64,000 bases of DNA from Bacillota bacterium (GTDB lineage Bacteria; Bacillota; Clostridia; Lachnospirales; Lachnospiraceae): the NCBI GenBank assembly GCA_023414875.1, contig JAEZMV010000015.1, positions 310,001 to 374,000 on the forward strand, read 5' to 3'. The notes under the pieces are model-generated. The model was not told where the DNA came from, searched no databases, and saw nothing but the letters and a program-made list of their open reading frames with translations. The translations under genes were made by a program, and so were the position numbers. Shown here piece by piece: positions 35,113 through 44,450 of this stretch (the stretch's first letter is position 1; every line of letters starts with the position of its first letter).

Positions 35113-36216
35113 CTATTTCAGCATCGTGCTATTGTTAATTACAAGAGTGCTGTATAGAAACAATACATCCTGCTTATCAAACGTTATGAAGTTCTCTAAA
35201 TAATCGCTTGTTATATACCGAATATCAATCAGGGTAATTTTACTGTAAGCCTCCACAAATAGCGGTGCAATGCTACTACCAAAGGAATCTCTGAAAATCA
35301 CCAATTCTTTATTGGTATCTGAGTTTGGGTTTTCTATTGTCAGAAGGGGGACTGCACCTGAAAGAAATAACTCATATGGATCATTACCATTACTCTTTTC
35401 CAAATCATAAATTTCAGAAAATTTACTTGTTTCGTAGTTATAGACCTGGCAGCTGTCCGTGATTTCGTTCGTCAGATAATATATGGAATCCGCCTTCATT
35501 GGCAACGCCGCCTGCCCATAATATACTCCGTAAAAAGAACTGATCTCGTTAACTTTATATTTTCCGGTCAGTCGTTCAAAAAATCCCATCTCTGTGGCTA
35601 TGCGTTCCACAACATTGGTAAGCTTTTCTTGACGCCAATGGGTATCGGTTGAGTAATAGTCTTCAATAGAAAGGCAATCGAATATATCGATGTACTTCAT
35701 ACTGCCTAATTCTTTATTTAATAGTGATCGCAGCCTGTCATAATCCATTGACGGATAACCGTTTGGCTTCGCTAAAAAATAATTTTTATCTGGAATAATT
35801 GAATAGTAAACATCCACATCCTTGCCTGAAAAGTAAGTATCATACAAATCCTTAAACTTATCTGCAGCATTGATGATAGAGTTTTCCTTTAACGGGTATT
35901 CTATTTTCGACACCATATTATCAACGATATAGATTCCGTTATTATCTTTTTGTTGGAATACTGAAAGCTGTATAATAGCTTTCAGTTTCCTAAATGTATC
36001 ACGAAATGGGAACTGGTCAAGGGTATATTTATCAAATTCGTCCATATACTTTGCAGAAAGTATGTTTTCTCCTGATAATTCAGGCAACTGAGCCAGCTTT
36101 CTTCTTTCAAATTCCGATATTTCTTTGGGTTTATGATAAGCAATTAGTAAAGTGGTAATTGCAAGGAATACGATAAAAGCAATGGTAACAGTTATATTTT
36201 TCGTCCTATCGTTCAT
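35113..36216 (-). CDS. DHHW-family (AlgJ/AlgX-like) surface protein
   Basis: 367 residues. One N-terminal membrane helix (~9-27) is followed by an extracytoplasmic domain with RRKLAQLPELS, QFPFRDTFRKLKA, STDTHWRQEKL (catalytic Asp/His of the SGNH-like fold) and FRDSFGSSIAPL (Ser). Such proteins work with MBOAT acyltransferases to O-acetylate surface glycans. It lies 9 bp downstream of the MBOAT gene on the same strand. Confidence 0.85.
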   Translation of the reverse strand: MNDRTKNITVTIAFIVFLAITTLLIAYHKPKEISEFERRKLAQLPELSGENILSAKYMDEFDKYTLDQFPFRDTFRKLKAIIQLSVFQQKDNNGIYIVDNMVSKIEYPLKENSIINAADKFKDLYDTYFSGKDVDVYYSIIPDKNYFLAKPNGYPSMDYDRLRSLLNKELGSMKYIDIFDCLSIEDYYSTDTHWRQEKLTNVVERIATEMGFFERLTGKYKVNEISSFYGVYYGQAALPMKADSIYYLTNEITDSCQVYNYETSKFSEIYDLEKSNGNDPYELFLSGAVPLLTIENPNSDTNKELVIFRDSFGSSIAPLFVEAYSKITLIDIRYITSDYLENFITFDKQDVLFLYSTLVINNSTMLK

Positions 36217-36225
36217 CGTTACCTC

Positions 36226-37629
36226 CTAAAATCTAAAGTATAAAAAAGGATTAAATGATCCATCAACGAGGTATGCTGTTATAACAATTAGAAGCACAAG
36301 CATTACCATGGGCTCGACAATATTTAATATACGATTTACAGTTGGAAATTGCTTTAGTCTTCGTACAGCATCTTTGATAAACGGTGTAGAACCGATAATA
36401 GCAAAAATAATCACCACTGCATAGCTGCGTAAATAGTACAGCGCTTCCGTTGAGACTAAGGGGATATGCTGTGCTCCGAACATAGCACCAATATCACTAA
36501 CTGCCCCTTTCATTCCATTTGCATTAAAGATAACAAAGCTGATGACAACTAACAAAAGTACATAAATTCTGCTAAGAATGGACGGAGCTTTAACAAGGAA
36601 CTTTCCAATCAACAGCTTTTCAAGTATGAGGAAGAAAGCAAAGAACAAGCCCCATACGATGAAATTCCATTCAGCTCCATGCCAAAAACCCGTAAGCATC
36701 CAAACCACAATTATGTTTAAGAACCATCGGGATTTTTTCACTCGGTTTCCACCCATAGGAATATAGACATAATCGCGAAACCATGTACTCAGTGACATAT
36801 GCCATCTGCGCCAAAACTCAATAATGCTTTTGGATATATATGGATAGTTGAAGTTTTCAAGAAAATGAAATCCAAAAATTCTACCTAGACCAATTGCCAT
36901 ATCGCTGTATCCCGAAAAATCAAAGTAGATTTGAAGGGAAAAAGCAATCGCATACATCCAAAAGAACATTACCGATTTTTCATTTGAAACACGAAAGATA
37001 TTACACAGCTCTCCAAGAGCATTTGCTAACAAAACCTTTTTCGCAAGCCCAAGTATAAAACGATTTACACCATAAGCGAAGTTATCAAAACTATGTGTTC
37101 TGCTCTTTAGCTCCTCTTCAACCGTTGTATACCTCACAATAGGACCTGCGATTAGCTGTGGGAATAAAACTACATAGGTTGCAAGATTAATCAAGCTCTT
37201 TTGCACCCTTGCATTTCCACGATACACATCAATGGTGTAGCTGAGTGTTTGAAATGTATAAAAGCTAATACCTATGGGAAGTGCAATTTTTAGAAGCGGG
37301 ATATCGGAGCCAAGTACAGCATTCGTATTTTTCACGAAAAAATCTGCGTATTTGAAAAAGCCTAGCAATGCAATACTTGTTGTTAATGAGGAAACAAGAA
37401 AAACCTTAGATGCTGTTTTCCCCCTATATTTATCAATTAATATGCCATGAATGTAGCTAAGCAAAATGGTGGAAATAATCAAAATGGTATATTTCGGTTC
37501 GCCCCACCAATAGAAAAATAAGCTTGCACTAAGAAGAACCAGATTTTTCATCTGTTTGGGCGAGATAAAATACACTAGGAGAACACATGGCAAAAAATAG
37601 TATAAAAATATAACGCTTGAAAATAGCAT
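36226..37629 (-). CDS. MBOAT O-acyltransferase (AlgI/DltB-like)
   Basis: 467 residues with about ten membrane segments. Family marks include FFYWWGEPKY near the N-terminus, GISFYTFQTLSYTIDVYRG, EFWRRWHMSLSTWFRDYVY and the catalytic His in TGFWHGAEWNF. It passes acetyl groups across the membrane to the DHHW partner that modifies a wall or secreted polysaccharide. Confidence 0.92.
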   Translation of the reverse strand: MLFSSVIFLYYFLPCVLLVYFISPKQMKNLVLLSASLFFYWWGEPKYTILIISTILLSYIHGILIDKYRGKTASKVFLVSSLTTSIALLGFFKYADFFVKNTNAVLGSDIPLLKIALPIGISFYTFQTLSYTIDVYRGNARVQKSLINLATYVVLFPQLIAGPIVRYTTVEEELKSRTHSFDNFAYGVNRFILGLAKKVLLANALGELCNIFRVSNEKSVMFFWMYAIAFSLQIYFDFSGYSDMAIGLGRIFGFHFLENFNYPYISKSIIEFWRRWHMSLSTWFRDYVYIPMGGNRVKKSRWFLNIIVVWMLTGFWHGAEWNFIVWGLFFAFFLILEKLLIGKFLVKAPSILSRIYVLLLVVISFVIFNANGMKGAVSDIGAMFGAQHIPLVSTEALYYLRSYAVVIIFAIIGSTPFIKDAVRRLKQFPTVNRILNIVEPMVMLVLLIVITAYLVDGSFNPFLYFRF

Positions 37630-37710
37630 AATATCTCCTTAATTAACATCTAATATCACTTCAGAATTGCCTTGGCTGACGCGAAAGTGGACTTGTTATA
37701 TACTCTAAAA

Positions 37711-38352
37711 TCACTTCTTTAGTTCAAAGTCAAGCTCCCCACCACGCACTTCTTTAAATGCATCAACAATTTCTCCGGATGTAACAGAATCTTTAAGCTG
37801 TGAAGATACCATAATGAGCATGACTAAATCACCCTGGGTTACTACCTGAAGATCATCAGCCTCAACACAGATCCACTTTCTCGGATCTATACCATTTAAC
37901 ATTTCATTTGCAACGGTTTCTGCATCCTCTGCTTTATTTAACTGAACAAGAACCAATGAGTATGCTTGAGATCCAATCATAGCTTCTGATACGGCAACGT
38001 CCTTGACTTTTGATATATCAGAAAGGCCAGTATAATATTTCACTGAATCCATATCATTTAAATCAATCGGAATATCCCCAACAGCTAATCCTGAATCTTT
38101 GATTTCATAAATTGCATTAATTACACCAGAAAGCTCACTTCCTGTTACTTGTTCATTATTATCATTCATATCCGTGCTTTCATTACTATTGTCAAGAATC
38201 TCCTCCGAATTTTGAGGACTTTCTTCTTGTGTTATATTATCAGGAGAAGTCGAATTATTATTCTCAATATCCCCTGTCGTTTCATTCTTTTTACAGCCTG
38301 AAAACATGATAACTACGAGCATAATTATAATTAGTACTATGTTTTTTTTCAT
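37711..38352 (-). CDS. DUF4358-type lipoprotein
   Basis: 213 residues. Lipoprotein signal peptide with FSGC lipobox, a Ser/Asn/Glu-rich linker (~25-65), then a compact domain (SGVINAIYEIKDSGLAVGD...) that I recognise as DUF4358-like. Such proteins often accompany MBOAT/DHHW pairs in Lachnospiraceae. The start is ATG 38352 with GGAGG 7 bases away; TTG 38358 overlaps the ribosome site. Function unknown, probably assisting O-acetylation. Confidence 0.75.
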   Translation of the reverse strand: MKKNIVLIIIMLVVIMFSGCKKNETTGDIENNNSTSPDNITQEESPQNSEEILDNSNESTDMNDNNEQVTGSELSGVINAIYEIKDSGLAVGDIPIDLNDMDSVKYYTGLSDISKVKDVAVSEAMIGSQAYSLVLVQLNKAEDAETVANEMLNGIDPRKWICVEADDLQVVTQGDLVMLIMVSSQLKDSVTSGEIVDAFKEVRGGELDFELKK

Positions 38353-38675
38353 TTCCAATCCTCCAGTTCATTTTATTGTATTATTTTATTTGTATCTTTA
38401 TATCTCATATTTATCTATGACATATTCTCATTCTCCTCTCAATATTGCCACTCATTCGTAAATAAACAATTTATATCGCTACTTCTTTTAGACGCCTTAT
38501 CCAGTATCAAAGTTCCCTATTTTACTAATATTTTATCCCGATTCAATCATATGTATCCACGCTTGATATAAACGAACTGTTCTACTTGGTGGGAACCAGC
38601 AGTCAACACAGCTTAAGAGCATTCGATACTCTTGGACTCACGTTCAGTATATCCTTAAATTTCTCCACATAAAAA
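38353..38675. other. Gap without a gene upstream of the DUF4358 gene
   Basis: AT-rich sequence with stops in all frames. A small dyad AAGAG/CTCTT lies near 38604-38622. No promoter of high quality or RNA gene is recognised. Confidence 0.5.
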
Positions 38676-38702
38676 CTCTCGCACCCTATTATAGTGCGAG
38701 AG
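38676..38702 (-). terminator. Terminator of the 38808-39467 lipoprotein gene
   Basis: Perfect 9-bp arms CTCTCGCAC / GTGCGAGAG with a 9-base loop, followed on the minus strand by TTTTTAT. Confidence 0.85.
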
Positions 38703-38807
38703 AAAGACATTTTAGCTTATTAAATTTACTAGGATAAACCGATTGACATCAAAACAATCAGATACCCTTAATAAAATACTCCCAGTTGCTCTGAAGCGAG
38801 ACATAAG

Positions 38808-39467
38808 TTAATATTCATTAGGAGTTAACCAAATATACATGGTGCTTTCACTATTACCTGGCCCGTAGGCTACAATATTTCCATTTTTATATTCAATTTG
38901 ACTTCCGTCATGTTCAAATCCATATATTGTTTCATCTGCACCACCATCTAATAAATCTCCAGTAAGCCTCCATAAAGAATTACCCATGTCTTCTCCACAA
39001 AAAAAAGTAAATGTTGATAATATAGCCTCCATATACTTCATTTCATCAGAATCAGAATCATAATTAAACTTCCATGTAGCTATATCAATGCCAATTCTGT
39101 TATTATCTAATACTAAAGTCCAATCTGCTTGACCGGACTTTTCATATTCCTCAATCGTAGATACACTTAAGCTCTTACCATGTTTTGTTTCTAATGATTT
39201 ATTTAAAATATCAATATTTTCAGTTAGAGTCTTTGAATTATCATACGATAATGCACTATCTGGATTAAGATCACTTTCTGTTTTTACGATATCACTATTA
39301 TCTACACTTTCTGTTTTTACGATATCACTATTATCTACACTTTCTGTGATTGGTGTTATCTTTGCACTTGACATACTTGAATTGTTGTTTTTATTACACG
39401 CCAGCAAATTAAATGCCAAAATCATTAATGATAGTATTACCAAACTTTTTCTTAAATATTTTTTCAT
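38808..39467 (-). CDS. Hypothetical lipoprotein with an internal tandem repeat
   Basis: 219 residues. Signal peptide with LLAC lipobox. The N-terminal linker contains ESVDNSDIVKT twice in tandem. The remaining domain (NIDILNKSLETKHGKSLSVS to the C-terminus) has no family that I recognise. Monocistronic with its own terminator. Predicted to sit on the outer face of the membrane. Confidence 0.75.
   Translation of the reverse strand: MKKYLRKSLVILSLMILAFNLLACNKNNNSSMSSAKITPITESVDNSDIVKTESVDNSDIVKTESDLNPDSALSYDNSKTLTENIDILNKSLETKHGKSLSVSTIEEYEKSGQADWTLVLDNNRIGIDIATWKFNYDSDSDEMKYMEAILSTFTFFCGEDMGNSLWRLTGDLLDGGADETIYGFEHDGSQIEYKNGNIVAYGPGNSESTMYIWLTPNEY
39273..39346. repeat. 33-bp in-frame tandem repeat
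   Basis: Two identical 33-bp units (39273-39305, 39306-39338) plus the first 8 bases of a third, inside the lipoprotein gene. Each unit encodes 11 residues of the linker. Copy number could vary by slippage without breaking the frame. Confidence 0.85.
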
Positions 39468-39801
39468 TTTTCCTCCTTGGTAAATGCTGATATTAATTTT
39501 CTATCCAGTAAAAATTGAGCAGTTATCCTTATTAACGCTTTCTTACTGTATAGTCGGCTCATAATGCCGATCATTATGACATTATATTATTATATCCTTA
39601 TAAACTTGGAGTTTCAAACAAATTATTACTACCAGTATCATTCCGTCGGTATATTTGCTTTTTGCTACTTTTACCTTATTCATCTTTATTTTCTACCGTA
39701 TTCTTGCAAAGCGTAACTCCCTTCACAACCTATGAAAGTGGGAGAAAGCACACCGAAAGTCATTTCAGGTGTCGTAGAGTGATAACATTCACTTGATAAT
39801 T
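39468..39801. other. Intergenic gap with an 8-5-8 palindrome
   Basis: TCATAATG-ccgat-CATTATGA (39559-39579) is a perfect dyad about 95 bp upstream of the lipoprotein ATG and may be an operator. A weak ACACC/GGTGT pair lies near 39748-39772. No gene is seen. Confidence 0.5.
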
Positions 39802-40791
39802 CTAATTTTGATAGTTTATATCTTGTTGTACAAGATAGTCGAATGTTTTAAGATTTGTACCCTCTAATTGTTCCTCATATAAATCTACCGCATTTATACG
39901 ACTATTTCCATAAGTTTTATAATAATAAATACATTTTTCCTGATCCATACAAGAAGAATAGGTTGTTAAATCTTCTAACCCTTCGTCTGTCAGGACACCA
40001 CCTTTAACCATTTTCACATAATCCAGCATATGAAAAAATTGCGTTATGGCTTGCACATCTCCTTCAATTTTTGGCATATATGAGCGAAGATAAGCAATTC
40101 TTACAAATCTGGAAACTGAAGCAAAGTCACCGGGTATACCTAATGTTCCAGCTCCAACACCTAAGGCTTTTAACGTATGCTCACCCCATTTAGTTTCTTT
40201 TGGTGACGTTGGTGTCAGATGCAAATACTCTTTTAAGTTAGTTAGATGCCAATCAAAGGTAGGATTGTTGGTCATCACTCCTATGGGATTATCATGTATA
40301 GTAAGGCTGTCTTTTGTCTTCTCTACTACAATAGCCTTTCCTGTCTTATCTACAATCATCCAGTGAAGCATCGGAACAGGCGTTTTATCATTGATAGGGC
40401 AATCTACAAGTTCTAAATGCCCAATCCCTTGTTTAACCTCTTCTACTGTTTCATGATTTGATAATACCCATTGTATAAAGTCATAGGGTGCAATATTATT
40501 TTTTCCTTCAATAGGTTCCTTTTCAAAGTATGCATACCCTTCAAAATTTAATCCTGCACAGCCAAGGCCCACTTCATTTAAACCATCCGCGAAAACAGGG
40601 TGATTATCAATTACCGTTCCCATCCCAATCATAGCATGATTATTGGTTACTACATTACCTGTTACTCTATCTTGATATTGATAGCTTCTTGGAATAATCA
40701 TAACTGCTTGATTAAAATTATATGGAATGTCCATATTTCTTCCAAAATAGCACTTGCCCTCTTGAGTTTGGATACTTAATCCTGTACACAT
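39802..40791 (-). CDS. Choloylglycine hydrolase family (bile salt hydrolase / penicillin V acylase)
   Basis: 329 residues, typical length. All catalytic positions of the family are present: Cys2 nucleophile (MCTGLSIQT), Arg18 and Asp21 (FGRNMDIPY), Asn82 (GLNFEGYAYF), Asn175 (GVMTNNP) and Arg228 (SVSRFVRIAYLRS). Asn at position 82 is the bile-salt-hydrolase type, whereas penicillin V acylases tend to have Tyr. No signal peptide, so cytoplasmic. Hydrolysis of conjugated bile salts is likely but not proven. GAGGTGAG precedes ATG. Confidence 0.88.
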   Translation of the reverse strand: MCTGLSIQTQEGKCYFGRNMDIPYNFNQAVMIIPRSYQYQDRVTGNVVTNNHAMIGMGTVIDNHPVFADGLNEVGLGCAGLNFEGYAYFEKEPIEGKNNIAPYDFIQWVLSNHETVEEVKQGIGHLELVDCPINDKTPVPMLHWMIVDKTGKAIVVEKTKDSLTIHDNPIGVMTNNPTFDWHLTNLKEYLHLTPTSPKETKWGEHTLKALGVGAGTLGIPGDFASVSRFVRIAYLRSYMPKIEGDVQAITQFFHMLDYVKMVKGGVLTDEGLEDLTTYSSCMDQEKCIYYYKTYGNSRINAVDLYEEQLEGTNLKTFDYLVQQDINYQN

Positions 40792-40956
40792 GTTGACTCA
40801 CCTCGTTTTCATATTTTCCTCTTAGTATGCTTCATCTAAGATTAAATAATCTGTATAAATGAATCATATACATCGTGCGAAATTCATATTTTTGTCGCAC
40901 TCATAAAGCACAGATAAAATAATTTGTGCAGCATATATAGGAGAATTAGATTTACG

Positions 40957-41559
40957 TTATTCGGATAAATCAACCATCCTTGTTGCGATTCTTTCTGCAA
41001 GATTTTTATTGTGCGTAACTGCAATAATTCCCATATTACGCCTTGTAGCCTCATCCAGAACAACATTCCAGATTTGAGCTTGCGTAATTACATCCAGCAT
41101 AGTGCTGATCTCATCACAGATAAGATAATCTGCTCCGCTTATCAATGCTCTTGCAACACAAAATCTTTGCAGTTCACCACCGGACAGTTCTCGTGGAAAT
41201 CGTTCAAGCCAAGCATGTTCAATTCCAAAGGCATCCAATACATCCTCTCTAAGCTCACCGCTTTCTTCCAATACACGCTTAAGTTTCCAGCGAGGATTGA
41301 TTGCTTTTTCAGGATGCTGGTAAATCAACTGAACGGGACAGACACCCTTTACGGGCAGTGGTCTATCATCCAGCAAAATTTTGCCCTTACTTGGTTTCAG
41401 ATAACCTGCCAAGAGCATTGCGAGTGTTGTCTTGCCGTAACCGCTTGGTGCAAATAAAGCCAATCGCTCCCCCTTGTCAATCTTCAAACTGCGATCCTCA
41501 AGAATCCACGGTTGCCTTTGATCATATCGGAAATAAATATTCTTCGCTTCAAGAGCCAT
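40957..41559 (-). CDS. ABC transporter ATPase, nickel/peptide type, short
   Basis: 200 residues. Walker A APSGYGKTT, signature LSGGELQRFCVARAL, Walker B YLICDEIS and H-loop VTHNKNLA. It corresponds to the second (DppF/NikE-like) ATPase of nickel/dipeptide importers but lacks their C-terminal extension. Overlaps the upstream ATPase gene by 11 bp. Confidence 0.88.
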   Translation of the reverse strand: MALEAKNIYFRYDQRQPWILEDRSLKIDKGERLALFAPSGYGKTTLAMLLAGYLKPSKGKILLDDRPLPVKGVCPVQLIYQHPEKAINPRWKLKRVLEESGELREDVLDAFGIEHAWLERFPRELSGGELQRFCVARALISGADYLICDEISTMLDVITQAQIWNVVLDEATRRNMGIIAVTHNKNLAERIATRMVDLSE

Positions 41560-42484
41560 GATAACACCTCACTTCACCGCCTCTGATTTCACGTACCGGT
41601 GGTACAGCTGCCATACATTGTGCTGTTTTGTAAGGACAACGTGGGGCAAATAGGCAGCCCTTTGGTAATGCACCCGCATAAGGTTGAAATCCCTCGATAG
41701 GTTGAAATCCGTTCTGCGGTAATGCTCTCCATAAGGCTTTGGAATAGGGGTGTCTCAGCAAATCGGGACCACTTTTGAAATCGGATGCCGAAGCTGTTTC
41801 TACGGTAGTTCCCGCATAAAACACAGCCACTCTGTCGGCAAACTCAAATGCCAAGTCAATATCGTGAGTTATAAGTATGACGGCTTTCCCTTCATTCGCC
41901 ATTTCACGGAACATCCGCAGCGCTTCAAGTGCCTGCTCCAGACTCATCCCGGGTGTCGGCTCATCTGCAATAACAAGCTCTGCATCTGTAATCAAAGCAG
42001 TAGAAACGAGAACACGCCTTGCCATACCGCCGGAAAGCTGAAACGGATAGAGTTGTTCCGTTTTATCCGAAAGTCCGAAACGCTTAAATAGACTTTTTCG
42101 TTTCTCTGTCGGTCGGGGCTTACGATGTCCGTCTGCCTGTACACCTACTTTCATCAATGGATCAAGGAATGCAACTGATTGTGGCACAAGTGCAATTTCC
42201 GTTCCCCGCAGCTTTTTCTGACGTTCCAGGGTCAATTCCTGCCCTTTATAGTACAGATGGCCGTGCACTGTGGCGTTGCTGGGCAGAATACCTAAAATAG
42301 CGGAAGCCAGCAGGCTCTTACCAGAGCCGGAAGAACCTGCGATAGCAACAATCTCACCGGGATATACCTTCAGATGCAGGTCGGAAATGACCTGCAAATC
42401 TATTTGTTCCAAGCCGTGATCGTACATACGGAAGGAAACTGACAGATCGTGAATTTCCAATAAAGTATCTTTTTTTTGTTTCAT
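41549..42484 (-). CDS. ABC transporter ATPase, nickel/peptide type (DppD/NikD-like)
   Basis: 311 residues. Walker A GSSGSGKS, signature LSGGMARRVLVSTAL, Walker B ELVIADEPTPGMS and the C-terminal CLFAPRCPYKTAQC motif found in peptide/nickel ATPases (a suspected iron-sulfur site). Paired with the shorter ATPase downstream. Confidence 0.9.
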   Translation of the reverse strand: MKQKKDTLLEIHDLSVSFRMYDHGLEQIDLQVISDLHLKVYPGEIVAIAGSSGSGKSLLASAILGILPSNATVHGHLYYKGQELTLERQKKLRGTEIALVPQSVAFLDPLMKVGVQADGHRKPRPTEKRKSLFKRFGLSDKTEQLYPFQLSGGMARRVLVSTALITDAELVIADEPTPGMSLEQALEALRMFREMANEGKAVILITHDIDLAFEFADRVAVFYAGTTVETASASDFKSGPDLLRHPYSKALWRALPQNGFQPIEGFQPYAGALPKGCLFAPRCPYKTAQCMAAVPPVREIRGGEVRCYHGS

Positions 42485-42494
42485 AATCGTCTCC

Positions 42495-43319
42495 TTATTC
42501 CTGTGCGCTGTAGGGGTCCATAATCATCCGCAGATTATCTCCGAGTTTGTCTACCAGCAGAACGATTAACACCAAAGTAAATCCGGGCAGTACCGCAGAC
42601 CACCACATACCTGTCGAGATATATCGCATACTCTCTGAAAGAATGATGCCGATGGCAGGCTGTTCGGGCGGCAATCCGAACCCCAAAAAAGATACAGATG
42701 CTTCATGCAAAATGGCATGAGGAAACATCAGAATTAATCCTACGAAGAATTGCGGCACCAGATGCGGCAGCAAATGATGTATCAATATCCATCCGCTGGA
42801 TTTTCCAAGTTTTCGTGACACCGCTACATATTGTTGTGAACGAAGCTGCAGCACTTCGCCTCTGATCAAGCGGGCAAGGCTGCACCAATGAGTAGCGACA
42901 ATTCCTATGAGCAGACCCTTTAATCCCCGTCCCATAGCAAAGGAAATCAGGATGACGAGAATTGTATGAGGAACACCCATCACAAGATCAATCAACCAGT
43001 TGATAAAGGCGTCAACTCGCTTTGAACCGGTTGCCGCAGCAATTCCAACAAAGACGGCAATAACTGCACTGATTGAAGAAGCGACAAAGCCTACTGTCAT
43101 ACTGACGGTCAAGCCTTTTAAGGTACGCATGAGCAAATCCCGTCCCAGCGAATCCGTACCGAAAGGATGTGCTAATGAGGGCGGCTGCTTTGCATTCAGA
43201 AAACTGCCTGCCACCGCATCGTCGGAAATCAACAATCCAAAAGTGTAGATTGTAATTAAGATAATGGTCAGGATAATGGTCAGAATAACGACCTTTGTAC
43301 GACGATTCAATTTCTTCAT
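42495..43319 (-). CDS. ABC transporter permease, nickel/peptide type (DppC/NikC-like)
   Basis: 274 residues. One N-terminal helix, the HPFGTDSLGRDLLMRTL motif shared by DppC/OppC/NikC, and four or five further membrane segments with the EAA-like loop ASVSFLGFGLPPEQPAIG. Its ATG overlaps the stop of the partner permease by 4 bp. Confidence 0.9.
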   Translation of the reverse strand: MKKLNRRTKVVILTIILTIILITIYTFGLLISDDAVAGSFLNAKQPPSLAHPFGTDSLGRDLLMRTLKGLTVSMTVGFVASSISAVIAVFVGIAAATGSKRVDAFINWLIDLVMGVPHTILVILISFAMGRGLKGLLIGIVATHWCSLARLIRGEVLQLRSQQYVAVSRKLGKSSGWILIHHLLPHLVPQFFVGLILMFPHAILHEASVSFLGFGLPPEQPAIGIILSESMRYISTGMWWSAVLPGFTLVLIVLLVDKLGDNLRMIMDPYSAQE

Positions 43320-44314
43320 TCGCCCACCTCCTGTATCTGTGGGTCAATGATTCCATAAAGCAGATTAGCAATCATGTTGCCAACAGCGACAAATAAAGCA
43401 GAAAATAAAGTCACACCAAGTAGCAAAGGCACATCCGAATTTAGTCCTGCTGCGGATACTGCACTGCCGAGACCGGGATAACTGAACACGTTTTCTGCCA
43501 TGACCGAACCGCCGAACAGTTCAGCAAAAGACGCAAACTGCAAGGTCAGTGCTGGAAGAAGAATGTTTCTTAGTCCGTGGCGGCGAAGAATCGTCCGCTT
43601 ACCTTCACCTCTTGCCCTCGCAAACAGAACATATTCGCTGTTCAAAACATCCACCAGCTTTTGTCGGGTATGCAGCGCAATATTGGCAAAAGACATCAGA
43701 CTCAGCGTAAAAGCGGGTAATGCTAAATGATAGAGTTTTTGCCAAAGAGTAACATCCTTACTGAGAACACCTATAGGACTGGAAAATCCGATGGGGAACC
43801 ATTTCAACCATACAGAAAACACCAGAAGAAAAACCAGCCCAATCCAAAACGTAGGAACAGAACTGAGAATATAGCATATTTTTTTTAGAATCTTGTCCAG
43901 CAATCTATCTTTATACATTCCCATGACACACCCAAGGGCAAAACCGATTACACCGGATAGCACCCATGCGCACAGCATCAGTGCCAGAGAATTCAAAAAT
44001 CGTTCTCCAATGATATCCGCTACCGGTCTTCGGTATATCGCTGATTCGCCAAGATTCCCTTGCAGAAGCTCAGACAGCCAACTGAAATAACATTCCACGG
44101 GCTGTTCGTCAACACCCCAATAATCCTCAATTTCAGCCCTCTGCTCCGGCGAAACGGCAGTTCCAAGACCCAGAATATATTGCTGTACCGGATCAATCGG
44201 AAATTCACTGACCAATACAAACGTAATAATACTTACTGCCAGTAACAAAGTAATAATCCTGACACCATATGAAATGAAAATACGGGTTAACCGTTTAATA
44301 GTAATTTCTTTCAT
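43316..44314 (-). CDS. ABC transporter permease, nickel/peptide type (DppB/NikB-like)
   Basis: 332 residues. N-terminal helix (RIITLLLAVSIITFVLV), DPVQQYILGLG, GNLGESAIYRRPV and five later membrane segments typical of DppB/NikB. The start is ATG 44314 (MKEITIKRL), which has AGAGGTG upstream; a longer reading begins inside the intercistronic hairpins and lacks similarity. Confidence 0.9.
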   Translation of the reverse strand: MKEITIKRLTRIFISYGVRIITLLLAVSIITFVLVSEFPIDPVQQYILGLGTAVSPEQRAEIEDYWGVDEQPVECYFSWLSELLQGNLGESAIYRRPVADIIGERFLNSLALMLCAWVLSGVIGFALGCVMGMYKDRLLDKILKKICYILSSVPTFWIGLVFLLVFSVWLKWFPIGFSSPIGVLSKDVTLWQKLYHLALPAFTLSLMSFANIALHTRQKLVDVLNSEYVLFARARGEGKRTILRRHGLRNILLPALTLQFASFAELFGGSVMAENVFSYPGLGSAVSAAGLNSDVPLLLGVTLFSALFVAVGNMIANLLYGIIDPQIQEVGE

Positions 44315-44370
44315 AACACACCTCTTTATTCTATCGGCTTTTATAAACAGACGCCGGAATGTTTGCTTAT

Positions 44371-44428
44371 AAAAACCGACAGAGCCGGTTTTTATAACAG
44401 CCTGCCGCACCAATAAGATGCAGCAGGC
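44371..44428 (-). other. Two hairpins between the binding-protein and permease genes
   Basis: AAAAACCG/CGGTTTTT (44371-44393) and a 10-bp stem with one wobble, GCCTGCCGCA/TGCAGCAGGC (44400-44428). On the minus strand the first resembles a terminator. They probably lower expression of the membrane genes relative to the binding protein. Confidence 0.65.
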
Positions 44429-44450
44429 TTACTTCATCACGGAAATAGAG

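Noticed and set aside
38590..38654. Possible second dispersed repeat shared with 54372-54412 (GTCAACACAGC and TTCAGT)
   Set aside because: Similarity is short and interrupted; could be chance in AT-rich DNA.
40875..40900. GTGCGA/TCGCAC hairpin as terminator after the short ABC ATPase gene
   Set aside because: Only 6-bp arms and no T-run on the minus strand.
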